A stretch of 64,000 nucleotides of DNA from Actinoallomurus purpureus (GTDB lineage: Bacteria > Actinomycetota > Actinomycetes > Streptosporangiales > Streptosporangiaceae): positions 94,616 through 158,615 of the forward strand of contig NZ_JAMXMY010000024.1 in NCBI RefSeq assembly GCF_024055795.1, given 5' to 3'. Of this stretch, positions 8,390-17,822 are shown in pieces. Numbering within the stretch: position 1 is the stretch's first letter; each line of letters starts with the position of its first letter. The position numbers were made by a program, and so were the translations under genes. The notes beneath the pieces are model-generated. The model was given only the letters and a program-made list of their open reading frames with translations, searched no databases and had not been told where the DNA came from.

Positions 8390-9817
8390 ATGCCCCGTCC
8401 CCGCCTGAAGGCCCTCGCCGCGGCCGCGATACCGGTCGCAGGCCTGCTGCTCAACGCGAGTCCGGCCGCCGCCGCGGCCACCTCTGGGCCCGGTTTCCCC
8501 GCCCATTTCGCCGCTCCCTACGTTGAGACGTGGGGTTCGACGTCGGCGATGGCGAACGCCAAGGCCGCCACCGGACTGAAGTACTACTCGCTCGCCTTCG
8601 TCATCAGCAAGAACGGCTGCAGCGCCTCCTGGAATGGCGACACCTCCATCAGTGACAGTGGGTGGCTGAACGCGATCAACAGCCTGCGGAGCTCCGGCGG
8701 CGACGTCCTCGCCTCGTTCGGAGGCGCCGCGGGCGTCGAGCTGGGTCAGGCCTGTGGCTCGGTCTCCGGCTTGCAGGCGCAGTACAAGAAGGTCATCGAC
8801 ACGCTCAACCTGACCCGCATCGACCTGGACATCGAAGGTTCGACGCTCGACGACACGGGTGCGAACGATCGCCGCAACCAGGCCCTGGCCGCGCTGCAGA
8901 AGGAATACGCGGCCGCCGGTAAACACTTGGCCGTCGACTACACGTTGCCGGTCGACCCCACCGGCCTGCCGTCCGACGGGCTCAGCCTCCTCAAGAACGC
9001 GAAGCAGCGAGGGCTGGACGTCGACGTCGTGAACATCATGACGATGGACTACGGCCCGTCGATGGACATGGGGCAGGCCGCCATCAAGGCTGCCACCGCT
9101 CTGCATGATCAGCTCGGGAAGATCTGGACGACGAAGAGCTCCGATCAGCTGTGGGCGATGGAGGGTAACACCCCGATGATCGGGGTGAACGACGCCAAGA
9201 ACGAGGTCTTCAGCACGGCCAACGCCACGGCCCTGGAAAGCTTCGCCGCGAGCAAGGGCATCAAGGAACTCGCCTTCTGGTCACTGGGCCGGGACAAGGC
9301 CTGCGCCAGCAACGGCACCCTGTCCGACACCTGCAGTGGTACGTCCCAGAGCTCTTACCAGTTCGCCCGGACGTTCAACGGCATCACCGGCGGAAGCGGA
9401 AGCAACCCCGGCGGCGGCGACGGAACGCCCTCCCCTGTCAACACGATCAAGGGCTATGGCGGCAAGTGCGTCGACGTGGCCGGAGCGAGCAGCGCGGACG
9501 GTGCGGCGGTGCAGCTGTACGACTGCAATGGCTCGTCCGCACAGAAGTGGACGATCGGCGCCGACGGCACCGTCAAGGCGCTCGGCAAGTGCCTCGATGT
9601 CGCGTACGCCGCCAAGAGCAATGGTTCAAAGGCGCAGCTGTACAAATGCACCGGTCTGGCCGCGGAGAAGTGGACGCCCGGCGCGAACGGTTCCCTGGTG
9701 AACGCCGGATCGGGACGGTGCCTCGACGCCACGGGCCCGAGTTCGGCCAACGGCACACGCCTGCAGATCTGGGACTGCGCTGGCAGCGCCAACCAGAAGT
9801 GGACGCTGCCGAGCTGA
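8390..9817 (+). CDS. Secreted GH18 chitinase with C-terminal ricin-type (CBM13) domain
   Basis: 475 residues. A signal peptide (basic MPRPRLK, hydrophobic core, cleavage near ASPAAAAA) is followed by a GH18 barrel (about 35-325) with the catalytic line RIDLDIEGS, in which the glutamate is the acid/base and the preceding aspartates support it. A Gly/Ser/Pro linker near 330-350 leads to a ricin B-type trefoil (about 352-475) with three repeats ending QKWTIG, EKWTPG and QKWTLP and paired cysteines. Expected role is extracellular chitin or chitooligosaccharide hydrolysis, with the lectin domain tethering to carbohydrate. A strong terminator follows. Confidence 0.93.
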   Translation: MPRPRLKALAAAAIPVAGLLLNASPAAAAATSGPGFPAHFAAPYVETWGSTSAMANAKAATGLKYYSLAFVISKNGCSASWNGDTSISDSGWLNAINSLRSSGGDVLASFGGAAGVELGQACGSVSGLQAQYKKVIDTLNLTRIDLDIEGSTLDDTGANDRRNQALAALQKEYAAAGKHLAVDYTLPVDPTGLPSDGLSLLKNAKQRGLDVDVVNIMTMDYGPSMDMGQAAIKAATALHDQLGKIWTTKSSDQLWAMEGNTPMIGVNDAKNEVFSTANATALESFAASKGIKELAFWSLGRDKACASNGTLSDTCSGTSQSSYQFARTFNGITGGSGSNPGGGDGTPSPVNTIKGYGGKCVDVAGASSADGAAVQLYDCNGSSAQKWTIGADGTVKALGKCLDVAYAAKSNGSKAQLYKCTGLAAEKWTPGANGSLVNAGSGRCLDATGPSSANGTRLQIWDCAGSANQKWTLPS

Positions 9818-9858
9818 GCGACGCCCCGTCAAGGAATGCTTCTTCTCCCGCACCCTGA

Positions 9859-9905
9859 GACCGCGCTGGTTCGGGCCCATGGGCCCGAACCAGCGCGGTC
9901 GTTTT
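9859..9905 (+). terminator. Rho-independent terminator of the chitinase gene
   Basis: A perfect 42-base inverted repeat (20-base arms 9859-9878 and 9881-9900 around AT) is followed by GTTTT. It lies 40 bases after the chitinase stop. Confidence 0.93.
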
Positions 9906-9934
9906 AGCGCCACGGTATACAGGCAGACGTCTCC

Positions 9935-9996
9935 GTTGACTTTGGGATTATCGCCGTCCGCAAGGGCCGAAGAAGGGCGATAGTCCCAAGGTCAAC
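9935..9996. repeat. Near-perfect 21-base inverted repeat beside a transposase relic
   Basis: The arms 9935-9955 (begins GTTGACTTTGGG) and 9976-9996 (ends CCCAAGGTCAAC) pair at 19 of 21 positions around a 20-base loop. It lies directly downstream of the truncated transposase frame. It may be a leftover insertion-sequence end folded against a second copy, or a bidirectional stop; the lack of a T-tract argues against a simple terminator. Confidence 0.6.
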
Positions 9997-10419
9997 GAGG
10001 TGAGGGTCGCCACTTCACGGACGCCTTTGGCGTTCGGGACCAGGCTGCGGCGGATCAGCAGGTGGCGGCGTGGGTCGGCGGTGCCGATCCACGCCCAGGC
10101 ATACCGGCGTTCGCCTTTGGATCCGGTCCCGCACGATTCGATGACCCAGTCGGCGGCGATCAGCATCTTCAGCGCCGTATCGGCCCTGGCCGTGGTGGCT
10201 TTGGTGAAGGCGATCGGGGTCGATTTGGCCACGGCCAGGACGTAACCGGCACCCACCGACTCCAGCCAGGCGCGCAGGTTCGGGTCGGCTCCGTAGACCT
10301 CGTCGCCGCTCACCCAGGGCGGGAGCCGGCTTTCGGTATGCAGGTCTGCCAGGATTTGGCGGCCCAGCTGCGGTTTGGTGGCGAACGCCAGTTCCTCGGG
10401 CACCAGGGCTTTGGCGCGG
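9948..10419 (-). pseudogene. Truncated DDE transposase (IS701/IS4-like), middle part only
   Basis: The readable frame carries [20 protein letters not shown], then [19 protein letters not shown] and [14 protein letters not shown], close to the central catalytic region of actinobacterial IS701-type transposases (the D in SGDEVYG is a DDE aspartate). The N-terminal third is missing, replaced by an epoxide-hydrolase fragment, and the C-terminus degenerates after HLLIRRS. No complete terminal inverted repeats flank it, so it is a dead relic. It shows that this interval has been rearranged. Confidence 0.85.
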
Positions 10420-10536
10420 GCTCCAGCCCTCGCCCGGCAGCTGCGCGGTCCAGCGGGTACGGGCCAGGCGGTCGCGCAGGTCGTCCAGCTCGGCCTGCGG
10501 AACGTCGATGTGGAACGGCCGGATCTCTTCGCTCAT
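10420..10536 (-). pseudogene. Epoxide hydrolase N-terminal fragment, cut by the transposase relic
   Basis: From ATG 10536 the frame reads [20 protein letters not shown] and continues [19 protein letters not shown], the start of the EHN domain of microsomal-type epoxide hydrolases. Homology stops abruptly where the transposase relic begins, so about 340 residues including the catalytic hydrolase domain are gone. The promoter side is still intact, with a 20-base palindrome 22 bases upstream of the start. Confidence 0.8.
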
Positions 10537-10557
10537 CGTGTCCCCTACGTCTCGGAT

Positions 10558-10577
10558 GCCGTACGACGTCGTACGGC
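10558..10577. promoter_or_regulatory. Perfect 20-base palindrome upstream of the epoxide hydrolase stub
   Basis: GCCGTACGACGTCGTACGGC reads identically on both strands. A palindrome of this length in a promoter is typical of a TetR-type operator. No TetR gene is adjacent now, so the regulator is elsewhere or lost. Confidence 0.6.
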
Positions 10578-10754
10578 GTGACCGTCGCCGCGACCGATTC
10601 GAATCGGCGACGTGGTCGACGCTATGCCCCATGTAGGTCGGATCCTGGCCTAGACTCCGGGCCTGCAGCCTCTCGACCCTGGGCGACCACTCACCGCGAC
10701 TGAACGGCACAATGTTCTTTCCGCGAGAAAACGGCCAAAGCGTAAGGATCATGC

Positions 10755-11858
10755 ATGAAGTGCCCGGCATGCGAGATCGATGTACCCCCAGGCTGGTCCG
10801 CCTGCACCCAGTGCGGTGCACTGCTCCCGTCGGCGGGTGAGCACTCCGGCTCACCGCCACCCTTCGCCGGCGACTCGTCGACGAACCCGCGAACCGAGCC
10901 ACTGCCGATTCCGGTCTGGGACGTGGGCGCGGAGACTCCTGGGAATGTACGGTCCGAGCATCCTGCAGCCGACGGCGCAGGGACGCCTGATCCCGGTCAT
11001 GCGACGCAACGCCTGGACACCTCGTCGGCCGGTCCGATGCCACCCGAATACCGCCCGGTCGGTTGGAATCCCGGTGCGATGCCGCCCGGACACGATGCCG
11101 CCGCACCGAACGGCGGCCCTCCGGGGATGGGCCCGATGCCGCCCGGATACGACGCCGCCGCACCGAACGGCGGCCCTCCGGGGATGGGCCCGGTGTCATC
11201 GCCCGGATATCCGGGCGGCTGGGACCAGGCCGTTCCGCCGGTCGCGGGGGGAACGGCGCCGTCCTCGCCGGGTGGCGGCATGGGACGGAACCGGATGCTG
11301 CTGGTGGCAGGAGGGACCGCAGTCGCGGTCGTGCTCGCCGGAGGCCTGGTCTTTGCCCTGACTCGGGGATCAGCGGACAAGGCGCACACTCCGCAGCAGA
11401 AGCCGGAGGCCGGGGGCGCCGCGCGGCAGGCCGCCGCCGTCGACGAGGTCCTCAAGTCGGGGCAGACGGCCCGTGGGCATCTGCCGTCCCGCCTGCGGAC
11501 GTGCGATGACGTGGCCGCGGGCGTCGCCGGTTTCCAGCAGGTCGTCCGGGATCGGCAGCAGGAGCTCTCTCAGGCGAAAGGCCTCAAAGTCGACCGGCTG
11601 CCGGACGGATCACGGCTCCGCCAGTCGATGATCGGCGCGTACCAGAGCTCCCTTAAGGCCGATCGGGCGTACCTGGCGTGGGCGCAGGGGGTGCGGGCAC
11701 GACGTTGTGGCGGCAGGGTCGCCCCGCTGACGGCGGCGTACAAGAACGCCATCGCCGCCAACGACAAGGCCGGTCCCGCCAAGCGCCAGGTGATCGCCTT
11801 GTGGAAACCGATCGCAAGCAGCCACGCCCTGCCCACCTACGCATGGAACCGCCTCTGA
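10755..11858 (+). CDS. Zinc-ribbon protein with Pro/Gly-rich region and one transmembrane helix
   Basis: 367 residues. The first 25 hold a four-cysteine zinc ribbon ([19 protein letters not shown]). A Pro/Gly/Ser-rich disordered region follows (about 30-170), containing two tandem 19-residue copies starting MPPG and encoded by a 57-base repeat at 11079-11192. A transmembrane helix (about 180-202, [21 protein letters not shown]) is followed by an extracytoplasmic helical domain with two cysteines ([19 protein letters not shown]). No enzyme motif. The layout fits a cell-envelope protein of unknown role. The gene lies between two copies of a short promoter-like sequence (see findings). Confidence 0.75.
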   Translation: MKCPACEIDVPPGWSACTQCGALLPSAGEHSGSPPPFAGDSSTNPRTEPLPIPVWDVGAETPGNVRSEHPAADGAGTPDPGHATQRLDTSSAGPMPPEYRPVGWNPGAMPPGHDAAAPNGGPPGMGPMPPGYDAAAPNGGPPGMGPVSSPGYPGGWDQAVPPVAGGTAPSSPGGGMGRNRMLLVAGGTAVAVVLAGGLVFALTRGSADKAHTPQQKPEAGGAARQAAAVDEVLKSGQTARGHLPSRLRTCDDVAAGVAGFQQVVRDRQQELSQAKGLKVDRLPDGSRLRQSMIGAYQSSLKADRAYLAWAQGVRARRCGGRVAPLTAAYKNAIAANDKAGPAKRQVIALWKPIASSHALPTYAWNRL

Positions 11859-11867
11859 TCTCCTGGC

Positions 11868-11887
11868 CTAGGGGGGACACCCCCTAG
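11868..11887 (+). promoter_or_regulatory. Inverted repeat at the promoter of the WYL regulator
   Basis: CTAGGGGG, four bases, then CCCCCTAG, ending 11 bases before the GTG start. TAGACT (11885-11890) would serve as a -10 element for a leaderless transcript, so a protein bound to the repeat would block it. The likely ligand is the WYL regulator itself (inference). Confidence 0.55.
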
Positions 11888-11898
11888 ACTCCGGGCCC

Positions 11899-12846
11899 GT
11901 GACCTCGGCTCGTCTGCTGACGCTGCTGTCCCTGCTGCAGACTCCACGCGAGTGGCCGGGCAGCGAGCTCGCCGAGCGCCTGGGCGTCAGCCCCCGTACG
12001 GTCCGCCGCGACGTCGAGCGGCTGCGTGACCTGGGCTACCCGGTCGAGGCCACGATGGGCCCGGCGGGCGGCTACCGCCTGGTCGCGGGTACGGCCATGC
12101 CGCCGCTGCTCGTCGACGACGAAGAGGCGGTGGCCATCGCGGTCGCCCTGCGTACCGCGGCCGGGTATCCGGTCGGCGGTATCGAGGAGGCGTCCCTGCG
12201 TGCCCTGGCGAAGCTGGAGCAGGTGCTTCCGTCGCGGCTGCGACAGAGGGTGGGCGCGCTGAACGCCGCAACGGTCGCGCTGCTGGGTGAGGCCGGCCCG
12301 AGCATCGACCCGGACGACCTCACGACCGTCGCCGTCGCCGCCGCGGGGCGTCGGGGACTGCGCTTCGCCTACCGGCGCGGCGGCGCGGACGGCGAGGATG
12401 ACCGCCTGGTCGAGCCGTACCGTCTGGTCGCCGCCGGACGCCGCTGGTATCTCGTCGCCTACGACCTCGGCCGGGACGACTGGCGGATCTTCCGGATGGA
12501 CCGCGTCCGGCGACCGCGCCCGACCGGCGTGCCGAACACACCCCGCCGGCCGCCCGACGAGGACGCGGCCGCCTACGTCACGCGCAAGCTCTACTCGCTG
12601 GTCCCGACGTACCGGGCGCTGGTCACCCTGTGCGCGCCGGCCGGCGAGGTCCCGGCGGCTCGGCTCGGCGAGGTCGAGCCCATCGACGAGGACAGCTGCC
12701 ACCTGCGCACCCACGCGGACACCGTCGAATGGCTCGCCCAGCGGCTCACGATGCTCGGCTGCGAGTTCACCGTGCACGAGCCGCCCGAACTCATCGCGTA
12801 CCTGCGGTCGCTCGGCGCCCGCGCCCTCCGCGCCACCGGCGGTTAG
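11899..12846 (+). CDS. WYL-domain transcriptional regulator (HTH-11 plus WYL)
   Basis: 315 residues. An N-terminal winged helix (RLLTLLSLLQTPREWPGSEL, then RLGVSPRTVRRDVERLRDLGYPV) is followed by the linker typical of the family and a WYL domain (about 130-210) with RRWYLVAYDLGRDDWRIFRMDRV, then a WCX-type C-terminal part. WYL proteins sense nucleic-acid or other ligands and repress or activate neighbouring genes. The GTG has no Shine-Dalgarno and sits close behind a -10-like element, so leaderless translation is likely. It is convergent with clpB. Confidence 0.9.
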   Translation: MTSARLLTLLSLLQTPREWPGSELAERLGVSPRTVRRDVERLRDLGYPVEATMGPAGGYRLVAGTAMPPLLVDDEEAVAIAVALRTAAGYPVGGIEEASLRALAKLEQVLPSRLRQRVGALNAATVALLGEAGPSIDPDDLTTVAVAAAGRRGLRFAYRRGGADGEDDRLVEPYRLVAAGRRWYLVAYDLGRDDWRIFRMDRVRRPRPTGVPNTPRRPPDEDAAAYVTRKLYSLVPTYRALVTLCAPAGEVPAARLGEVEPIDEDSCHLRTHADTVEWLAQRLTMLGCEFTVHEPPELIAYLRSLGARALRATGG

Positions 12847-12881
12847 CAAGCGGTCGCGCGGGCCCCTCTCATGCCAACCGG

Positions 12882-15470
12882 TCAGCTGACGGTGACGGCG
12901 GGTTTGACGGTCAGCGTGTCGGAGGCGAGGTCGAGGTCGACGATGACCTCGTCGCCATCGCTGATCTCGCCGCCCAGCAGCTCCTTGGCGAGCTGGTCGC
13001 CGATCGCGCTCTGCACGAGGCGGCGCAGCGGACGGGCGCCGTACGCCGGGTCGTAGCCGGTGAGGGCGAGCCACTCCCGGGCGGCCTCGGTGACGGTGAG
13101 CGTCAGGCGCCGGTCGGCGAGGCGGCGGGCCAGCCGGTCGATCTGCAGGTCGACGATCTTCGTGAGCTCCTCGGTCGACAGGGCGTCGAAGATGATGACG
13201 TCGTCGAGCCGGTTGAGGAACTCGGGCTTGAAGCTCGCCCGCACGGTGTTCAAGACGGCGTCCCGCTTGGAACCGTTGTCCAGGGCCGGGTCGACCAGGA
13301 ACTGCGAGCCGAGGTTCGACGTCATGATCAGGATCGTGTTGCGGAAGTCGACCGTACGGCCCTGGCCGTCGGTCAGCCGGCCGTCGTCGAGCACCTGCAG
13401 GAGGACGTCGAAGACCTCCGGGTGGGCCTTCTCGACCTCGTCCAGCAGGACCACGCAGTATGGCCGGCGGCGGACCGCCTCGGTGAGCTGGCCGCCCTCC
13501 TCGTACCCGACGTAGCCGGGAGGCGCGCCGACGAGCCGTGCGACCGAGTGCTTCTCGGAGTATTCGCTCATGTCGATGCGGACCATCGCCCGCTCGTCGT
13601 CGAACAGGAAATCGGCGAGCGCCTTGGCCAGCTCCGTCTTGCCGACACCCGTCGGGCCGAGGAACAGGAACGACCCGGTCGGCCGGTCGGGGTCGGAGAC
13701 GCCCGCCCGCGCCCGGCGTACGGCGTCGGAGACGGCGCGCACGGCGTCGGCCTGACCGATGAGACGGCGGCCGAGCTCGTCCTCCATGCGCAGCAGCTTG
13801 GAGGTCTCACCCTCCATGAGCCTGCCGACGGGGACGCCGGTCCACGACGACACGACCTCGGCCACGTCGTCGGCGCCGACCTCCTCCTTGACCATGGTCT
13901 CGCGGGCCTCGGCGGCCTCCGACGCCTCGGCGAGCTGCTTCTCGAGCACGGGGATCTCGCCGTACATGAGACGGGCGGAGGTCTCCAGGTCGCCGTCGCG
14001 CTGGGCACGCTCGGCCTGGCCGCGCAGGTCGTCGATGCGCTTCTTCAGCTCGCCGACCTTGTTCAGCCCGGCCTTCTCCCGCTCCCAGCGGCCGACGAGG
14101 GCGTTCAGCTGCTCCTGCCTGTCGGCGAGCTCGGCGCGCAGCCGCTCGAGGCGGCGCTTGGACGCCTCGTCGGACTCCTTCTCCAGCGCCAGCTCCTCCA
14201 TCTTGAGCCGGTCGACGGAGCGCTGCAGCTCGTCGATCTCGACGGGCCGCGAGTCGATCTCCATGCGGAGCCGGGAGGCGGCCTCGTCGACCAGGTCGAT
14301 GGCCTTGTCGGGCAGGAACCGCGCCGTGATGTACCGGTCGGACAGCGCGGCGGCGGCGACGAGGGCGGCGTCGGAGATCTGCACCTGGTGGTGCGCTTCG
14401 TACCGGCCCTTGAGGCCGCGCAGGATCGCGATGGTGTCCTCGACCGTCGGCTCGCCGACGAGGACCTGCTGGAAGCGCCGCTCCAGCGCCGGGTCCTTCT
14501 CGATCCGCTCGCGGTACTCGTCGAGCGTGGTCGCGCCGATCATCCGCAGCTCGCCGCGGGCCAGCATGGGCTTGAGCATGTTGCCCGCGTCCATGGAGCC
14601 CTCGGCAGCGCCCGCCCCGACGACGGTGTGCAGCTCGTCGATGAACGTGACGACCTGGCCGTCGCTCTGCTTGATCTCGCTCAGGACCGCCTTGAGCCGC
14701 TCCTCGAACTCACCGCGGAACTTCGCGCCCGCGACCATCGCGCTCAGGTCGAGGGAGATCAGGCGCTTGTTCTTCAGCGTCTCCGGCACGTCGCCGGCGA
14801 CGATCCGCTGGGCCAGGCCCTCGACGACGGCCGTCTTGCCGACGCCGGGTTCGCCGATGAGCACCGGGTTGTTCTTCGTACGGCGCGACAGCACCTGCAC
14901 GACGCGGCGGATCTCGGTGTCGCGGCCGATGACCGGGTCGAGCTTTCCGTCACGCGCCTGCTCGGTCAGGTCGACGCCGTACTTCTCCAGCGCCTGATAG
15001 GTCTCTTCGGGGTTCTCGCTGGTCACGCGGGCGTGGCCGCGGACCTTCTCGAACGCCTCCAGCAGGGCGTCGGGGGTCGCGCCGTTCTCCTTCAGGAGGG
15101 TGGCGACGGGACCGCCGTCGGTGGCGAGGCCGACGAGCAGGTGTTCGGTGGAGACGTACTCGTCCTCCAGCTGCTTGGCCCGGTTGGCGGCGGTGTTCAG
15201 CACCTTCAGCAGCAGCCGGGAGGTGTCCGGCGCGTTGACGGTCGACCCGGCGGCCTTCGGCAGCGCGGCGATCTGCTCCTCGCCGCGGCGCCGGATGGAC
15301 TGCGGGTCGGCACCGACGGCCTCCAGCAGGGGCGCGGCGATGCCGTCGGCCTGGCCGAGCAGCGCGACCAGCAGGTGCACCGGCTCGACCTGGGGGTGAC
15401 CCTCCGTCGCGGCCCTCCGGACCGCGACCGAGACGGCCTCCTGGCTCTTCTGGGTCAGCTTGTAATCCAC
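12882..15470 (-). CDS. clpB: ATP-dependent disaggregase ClpB
   Basis: 862 residues, full length. Order: Clp N-terminal repeats (1-145), first AAA+ module with Walker A GEPGVGKT near residue 207 and [17 protein letters not shown], the long coiled-coil middle domain (about 405-530, [18 protein letters not shown] and onward) that marks ClpB rather than ClpA/C, second AAA+ module with GPTGVGKT and [16 protein letters not shown], and a D2-small domain. With DnaK/DnaJ/GrpE it solubilises aggregates. The GTG start lies one base after the hspR stop with GGAGG six bases upstream, so it is translated as the last gene of the dnaK operon. Confidence 0.97.
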   Translation of the reverse strand: MDYKLTQKSQEAVSVAVRRAATEGHPQVEPVHLLVALLGQADGIAAPLLEAVGADPQSIRRRGEEQIAALPKAAGSTVNAPDTSRLLLKVLNTAANRAKQLEDEYVSTEHLLVGLATDGGPVATLLKENGATPDALLEAFEKVRGHARVTSENPEETYQALEKYGVDLTEQARDGKLDPVIGRDTEIRRVVQVLSRRTKNNPVLIGEPGVGKTAVVEGLAQRIVAGDVPETLKNKRLISLDLSAMVAGAKFRGEFEERLKAVLSEIKQSDGQVVTFIDELHTVVGAGAAEGSMDAGNMLKPMLARGELRMIGATTLDEYRERIEKDPALERRFQQVLVGEPTVEDTIAILRGLKGRYEAHHQVQISDAALVAAAALSDRYITARFLPDKAIDLVDEAASRLRMEIDSRPVEIDELQRSVDRLKMEELALEKESDEASKRRLERLRAELADRQEQLNALVGRWEREKAGLNKVGELKKRIDDLRGQAERAQRDGDLETSARLMYGEIPVLEKQLAEASEAAEARETMVKEEVGADDVAEVVSSWTGVPVGRLMEGETSKLLRMEDELGRRLIGQADAVRAVSDAVRRARAGVSDPDRPTGSFLFLGPTGVGKTELAKALADFLFDDERAMVRIDMSEYSEKHSVARLVGAPPGYVGYEEGGQLTEAVRRRPYCVVLLDEVEKAHPEVFDVLLQVLDDGRLTDGQGRTVDFRNTILIMTSNLGSQFLVDPALDNGSKRDAVLNTVRASFKPEFLNRLDDVIIFDALSTEELTKIVDLQIDRLARRLADRRLTLTVTEAAREWLALTGYDPAYGARPLRRLVQSAIGDQLAKELLGGEISDGDEVIVDLDLASDTLTVKPAVTVS

Positions 15471-15911
15471 TTATTCCTCCCCCCGCGATCGCCACAGCAC
15501 CACGCTGGTCTGCCGGATCGGCACGAGGTCCGCTCCAGTGTCAGAACCGTGGCCACTCTTCAGTTTGGCGAGCCGGGCGGCCACGGCGCGCGTGGACTCC
15601 AGCTCGGTGCTCAGCTCCTCGACCACCACGCGGAGGCGTGCCACCTCGCCGTGCAGTGCGTCGGACTCGCGTTGAAGGTCGAGGATGTGCTTGATGCCGG
15701 CGAGGTTGACGCCCTCTTCCTGGGACAACCGCTGGATCTCCCGCAGCATCACGATGTCCCGCATGGAGTAGCGGCGCCCTCGCCCGGCCGTACGACCGGG
15801 GGACACGAGGCCCAGCCGGTCGTACGTGCGCAGCGTCTGCGGGTGCAGCCCGGACAGCTGGGCCGCGACCGAGATGACGTAGACCGGACTGTCGTCGCCG
15901 AACGGTTCCAT
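15471..15911 (-). CDS. hspR: MerR-type heat-shock repressor HspR
   Basis: About 146 residues. MerR HTH start YVISVAAQLSGLHPQTLRTY, then DRLGLVSPGRTAGRGRRYS and NLAGIKHILDLQ, matching HspR, which binds HAIR inverted repeats upstream of dnaK and uses DnaK as co-repressor. I chose ATG 15911 because GAGAGGAG sits eight bases upstream; the GTG at 15920 overlaps the dnaJ stop as GTGA and would add three residues. It lies between dnaJ and clpB, the order seen in several non-Streptomyces actinobacteria. Confidence 0.93.
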   Translation of the reverse strand: MEPFGDDSPVYVISVAAQLSGLHPQTLRTYDRLGLVSPGRTAGRGRRYSMRDIVMLREIQRLSQEEGVNLAGIKHILDLQRESDALHGEVARLRVVVEELSTELESTRAVAARLAKLKSGHGSDTGADLVPIRQTSVVLWRSRGEE

Positions 15912-15916
15912 GACGA

Positions 15917-17071
15917 TCACTCCTCTCTCGCCATCCGCAGGAGCTCGCTGCGCAGGTCGTCACCGTTGTTGCTCGCGCGGATCTTCTCCAGGGCCTCGCG
16001 GGTGGTCTCGTCCACCTTCTTCGGCACCTGGACCTCGACGGTCACCAGCAGGTCGCCCTTGGTGCCGTCACGGCGGGCCGCGCCCTTGCCGCGGACACGG
16101 AACGTCTGCCCGTTCGGCGTGCCGGCCGGGATGCGCAGGGTGACCGGCTGGCCGCCGAGGACCGGCGCCTTGATCTCGGCGCCGAGCGTCGCCTCGGGGT
16201 AGGTCACCGGGACCGTGACGGTCAGGTTGTCGCCGGAACGACCGAACACCTTGTGCCCCGTGACGTGCACGGCGACGTAGAGGTCGCCGCTGGGGCCGCC
16301 GTTCTCACCGGGCGCACCCTTGGCCTTGAGCCGGATCCGCTGGCCGTCGCCCACCCCGGCGGGGATGCGCGCCTGGATGGTGCGGGTGCTCTGCGCCCGC
16401 CCGCTGCCGTGGCAGGTGAGGCACGGGTCGTCGACCACCAGGCCACGGCCGTGGCACTCGCGGCAGGGGTCGGAGAAGGCGAACCCGCCGGCGTTGCGGC
16501 TCTCCTGCCCCGTGCCCTCGCAGCGGGGGCACACCCGGGGCACCGTGCCGGTCTTGGCGCCGGTGCCCCGGCAGGTGGGGCAGGCCGCTTCGCTGGTCAG
16601 CCGGATCGGCACCGTCTTGCCGTCCAAGGCCTCATTGAAGGTCAGCGTGACCTCGGTCTCGACATCGGTGCCCCGGCGGGGCCGCCGGGGGGGCTGCCGG
16701 CGGCCGCCGAACAGTCCGCCGAAGAGGTCGCCGATGCGCTCGCCGGTGCCGCCGGCACCACCGGTCGTGGTGCCGCCGAACAGGTCACCCAGGTCGAACC
16801 CGAAACCGCCCTGCGCGCCGCCGGGCCGGGCGGCGCCGAACAGGCTGCGGGCCTCGTCGTACTCCTTGCGGCGCTTCTCGTCGGACAGCACGTCGTAGGC
16901 CTCGGAGATCTCCTTGAATCTCTCCTCGGACTCGGCGTCGCCGCGGTTGGCGTCCGGGTGGTACTTCCGCGCCAGCTTGCGGTAGGACTTCTTGATCTCG
17001 TCCTGAGTAGCGGTCTTCGGAACACCGAGGACCTTGTAGTAGTCCTTCTCGAGAAAGTCCTTGGTGCTCAC
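15917..17071 (-). CDS. dnaJ: Co-chaperone DnaJ
   Basis: 384 residues. J domain with HPD at 38-40, Gly/Phe-rich region (about 75-115), four zinc-finger repeats ([32 protein letters not shown]) and two beta-sandwich substrate-binding domains. Stimulates DnaK ATPase and delivers substrates. The start [17 protein letters not shown] is typical of the actinobacterial DnaJ1 encoded with dnaK. It lies 36 bases downstream of grpE and slightly overlaps the hspR start region. Confidence 0.97.
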   Translation of the reverse strand: MSTKDFLEKDYYKVLGVPKTATQDEIKKSYRKLARKYHPDANRGDAESEERFKEISEAYDVLSDEKRRKEYDEARSLFGAARPGGAQGGFGFDLGDLFGGTTTGGAGGTGERIGDLFGGLFGGRRQPPRRPRRGTDVETEVTLTFNEALDGKTVPIRLTSEAACPTCRGTGAKTGTVPRVCPRCEGTGQESRNAGGFAFSDPCRECHGRGLVVDDPCLTCHGSGRAQSTRTIQARIPAGVGDGQRIRLKAKGAPGENGGPSGDLYVAVHVTGHKVFGRSGDNLTVTVPVTYPEATLGAEIKAPVLGGQPVTLRIPAGTPNGQTFRVRGKGAARRDGTKGDLLVTVEVQVPKKVDETTREALEKIRASNNGDDLRSELLRMAREE

Positions 17072-17107
17072 CGGCGTCCCTTACCTCTTTCGCTGTCGGT
17101 CTTCGTC

Positions 17108-17773
17108 TCAGTCCTCGCCGGCGCCGTCGCCGTCGGGGTCCGCCTCAGACGTCGCCTCGTCGGCCGCGCTCTCCGTCTCCGGAGCGAGGTCCGTGGTCGG
17201 CTCGGCCACGGCCACCCGGGCGGGGCGGAGGGTCCGCTCGCCGATGCGGTACCCAGACTGCAGGATCTGAATGGCCGTCGGCTCCTCGACCTCGTCGGAG
17301 TAGGAGTGCATCAGGGCCTCGTGGACGTTCGGGTCGAACGGCTCGCCGGCCGTGCCGAACGACTCCAGCCCGAGCTTGCCGACGATGCCTTCCAGGGACT
17401 CGGCGATCTGCTTGAAACCCCCGGTCAGCTCGTCGTGCTCCCGGGCGCGGCCGATGTCGTCGAGCACCGGCAGCAGCTCGCCGAGCACGTACGCGAGCGC
17501 CTGCTCACGCACGGCCGCACGGTCACGGTCGACCCGCTTGCGGTAGTTGGAGTACTCCGCCTGAAGCCGCTGCAGGTCGGTCGTGCGCTCGGCCAGCTCC
17601 TTCTTGAGCTTGGCGGCCTCTCCTTCGTCCGCGCCGGAGGGCGCTTTCGCGGTGGGGGACGCGGGAGCCGGCTCGGCCGGCTCCCGCACCTCACCGGTCT
17701 TGGGATCGATGCGCCGCTTGTCGCGGATCACCGGGCCCTGGCGCTCCTCGGCGTCGTCACGACGCTCCGTCAC
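17108..17773 (-). CDS. grpE: Nucleotide exchange factor GrpE
   Basis: 221 residues. Variable, acidic N-terminal tail, a long coiled coil (about 60-115, AAKLKKELAERTTDLQRLQA then EYSNYRKRVDRDR), then the beta domain with FDPNVHEALMHSYSDEVEEP and YRIGERTLRPARVAVAEP. It releases ADP from DnaK. The C-terminus is extended and acidic (ESAADEATSEADPDGDGAGED). It lies 49 bases downstream of dnaK. Confidence 0.96.
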   Translation of the reverse strand: MTERRDDAEERQGPVIRDKRRIDPKTGEVREPAEPAPASPTAKAPSGADEGEAAKLKKELAERTTDLQRLQAEYSNYRKRVDRDRAAVREQALAYVLGELLPVLDDIGRAREHDELTGGFKQIAESLEGIVGKLGLESFGTAGEPFDPNVHEALMHSYSDEVEEPTAIQILQSGYRIGERTLRPARVAVAEPTTDLAPETESAADEATSEADPDGDGAGED

Positions 17774-17822
17774 GCTTCCTCCTCGAGTGCCGGCTCGTCA
17801 CGGTGTGCGGGGACGGCCCCGG

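Noticed and set aside
12630..16202. A 1190-codon open frame on the plus strand opposite clpB, hspR and dnaJ
   Set aside because: It is the antisense of well-supported chaperone genes with strong family motifs; long antisense frames are common at this GC content, and its translation is low-complexity with no motifs.
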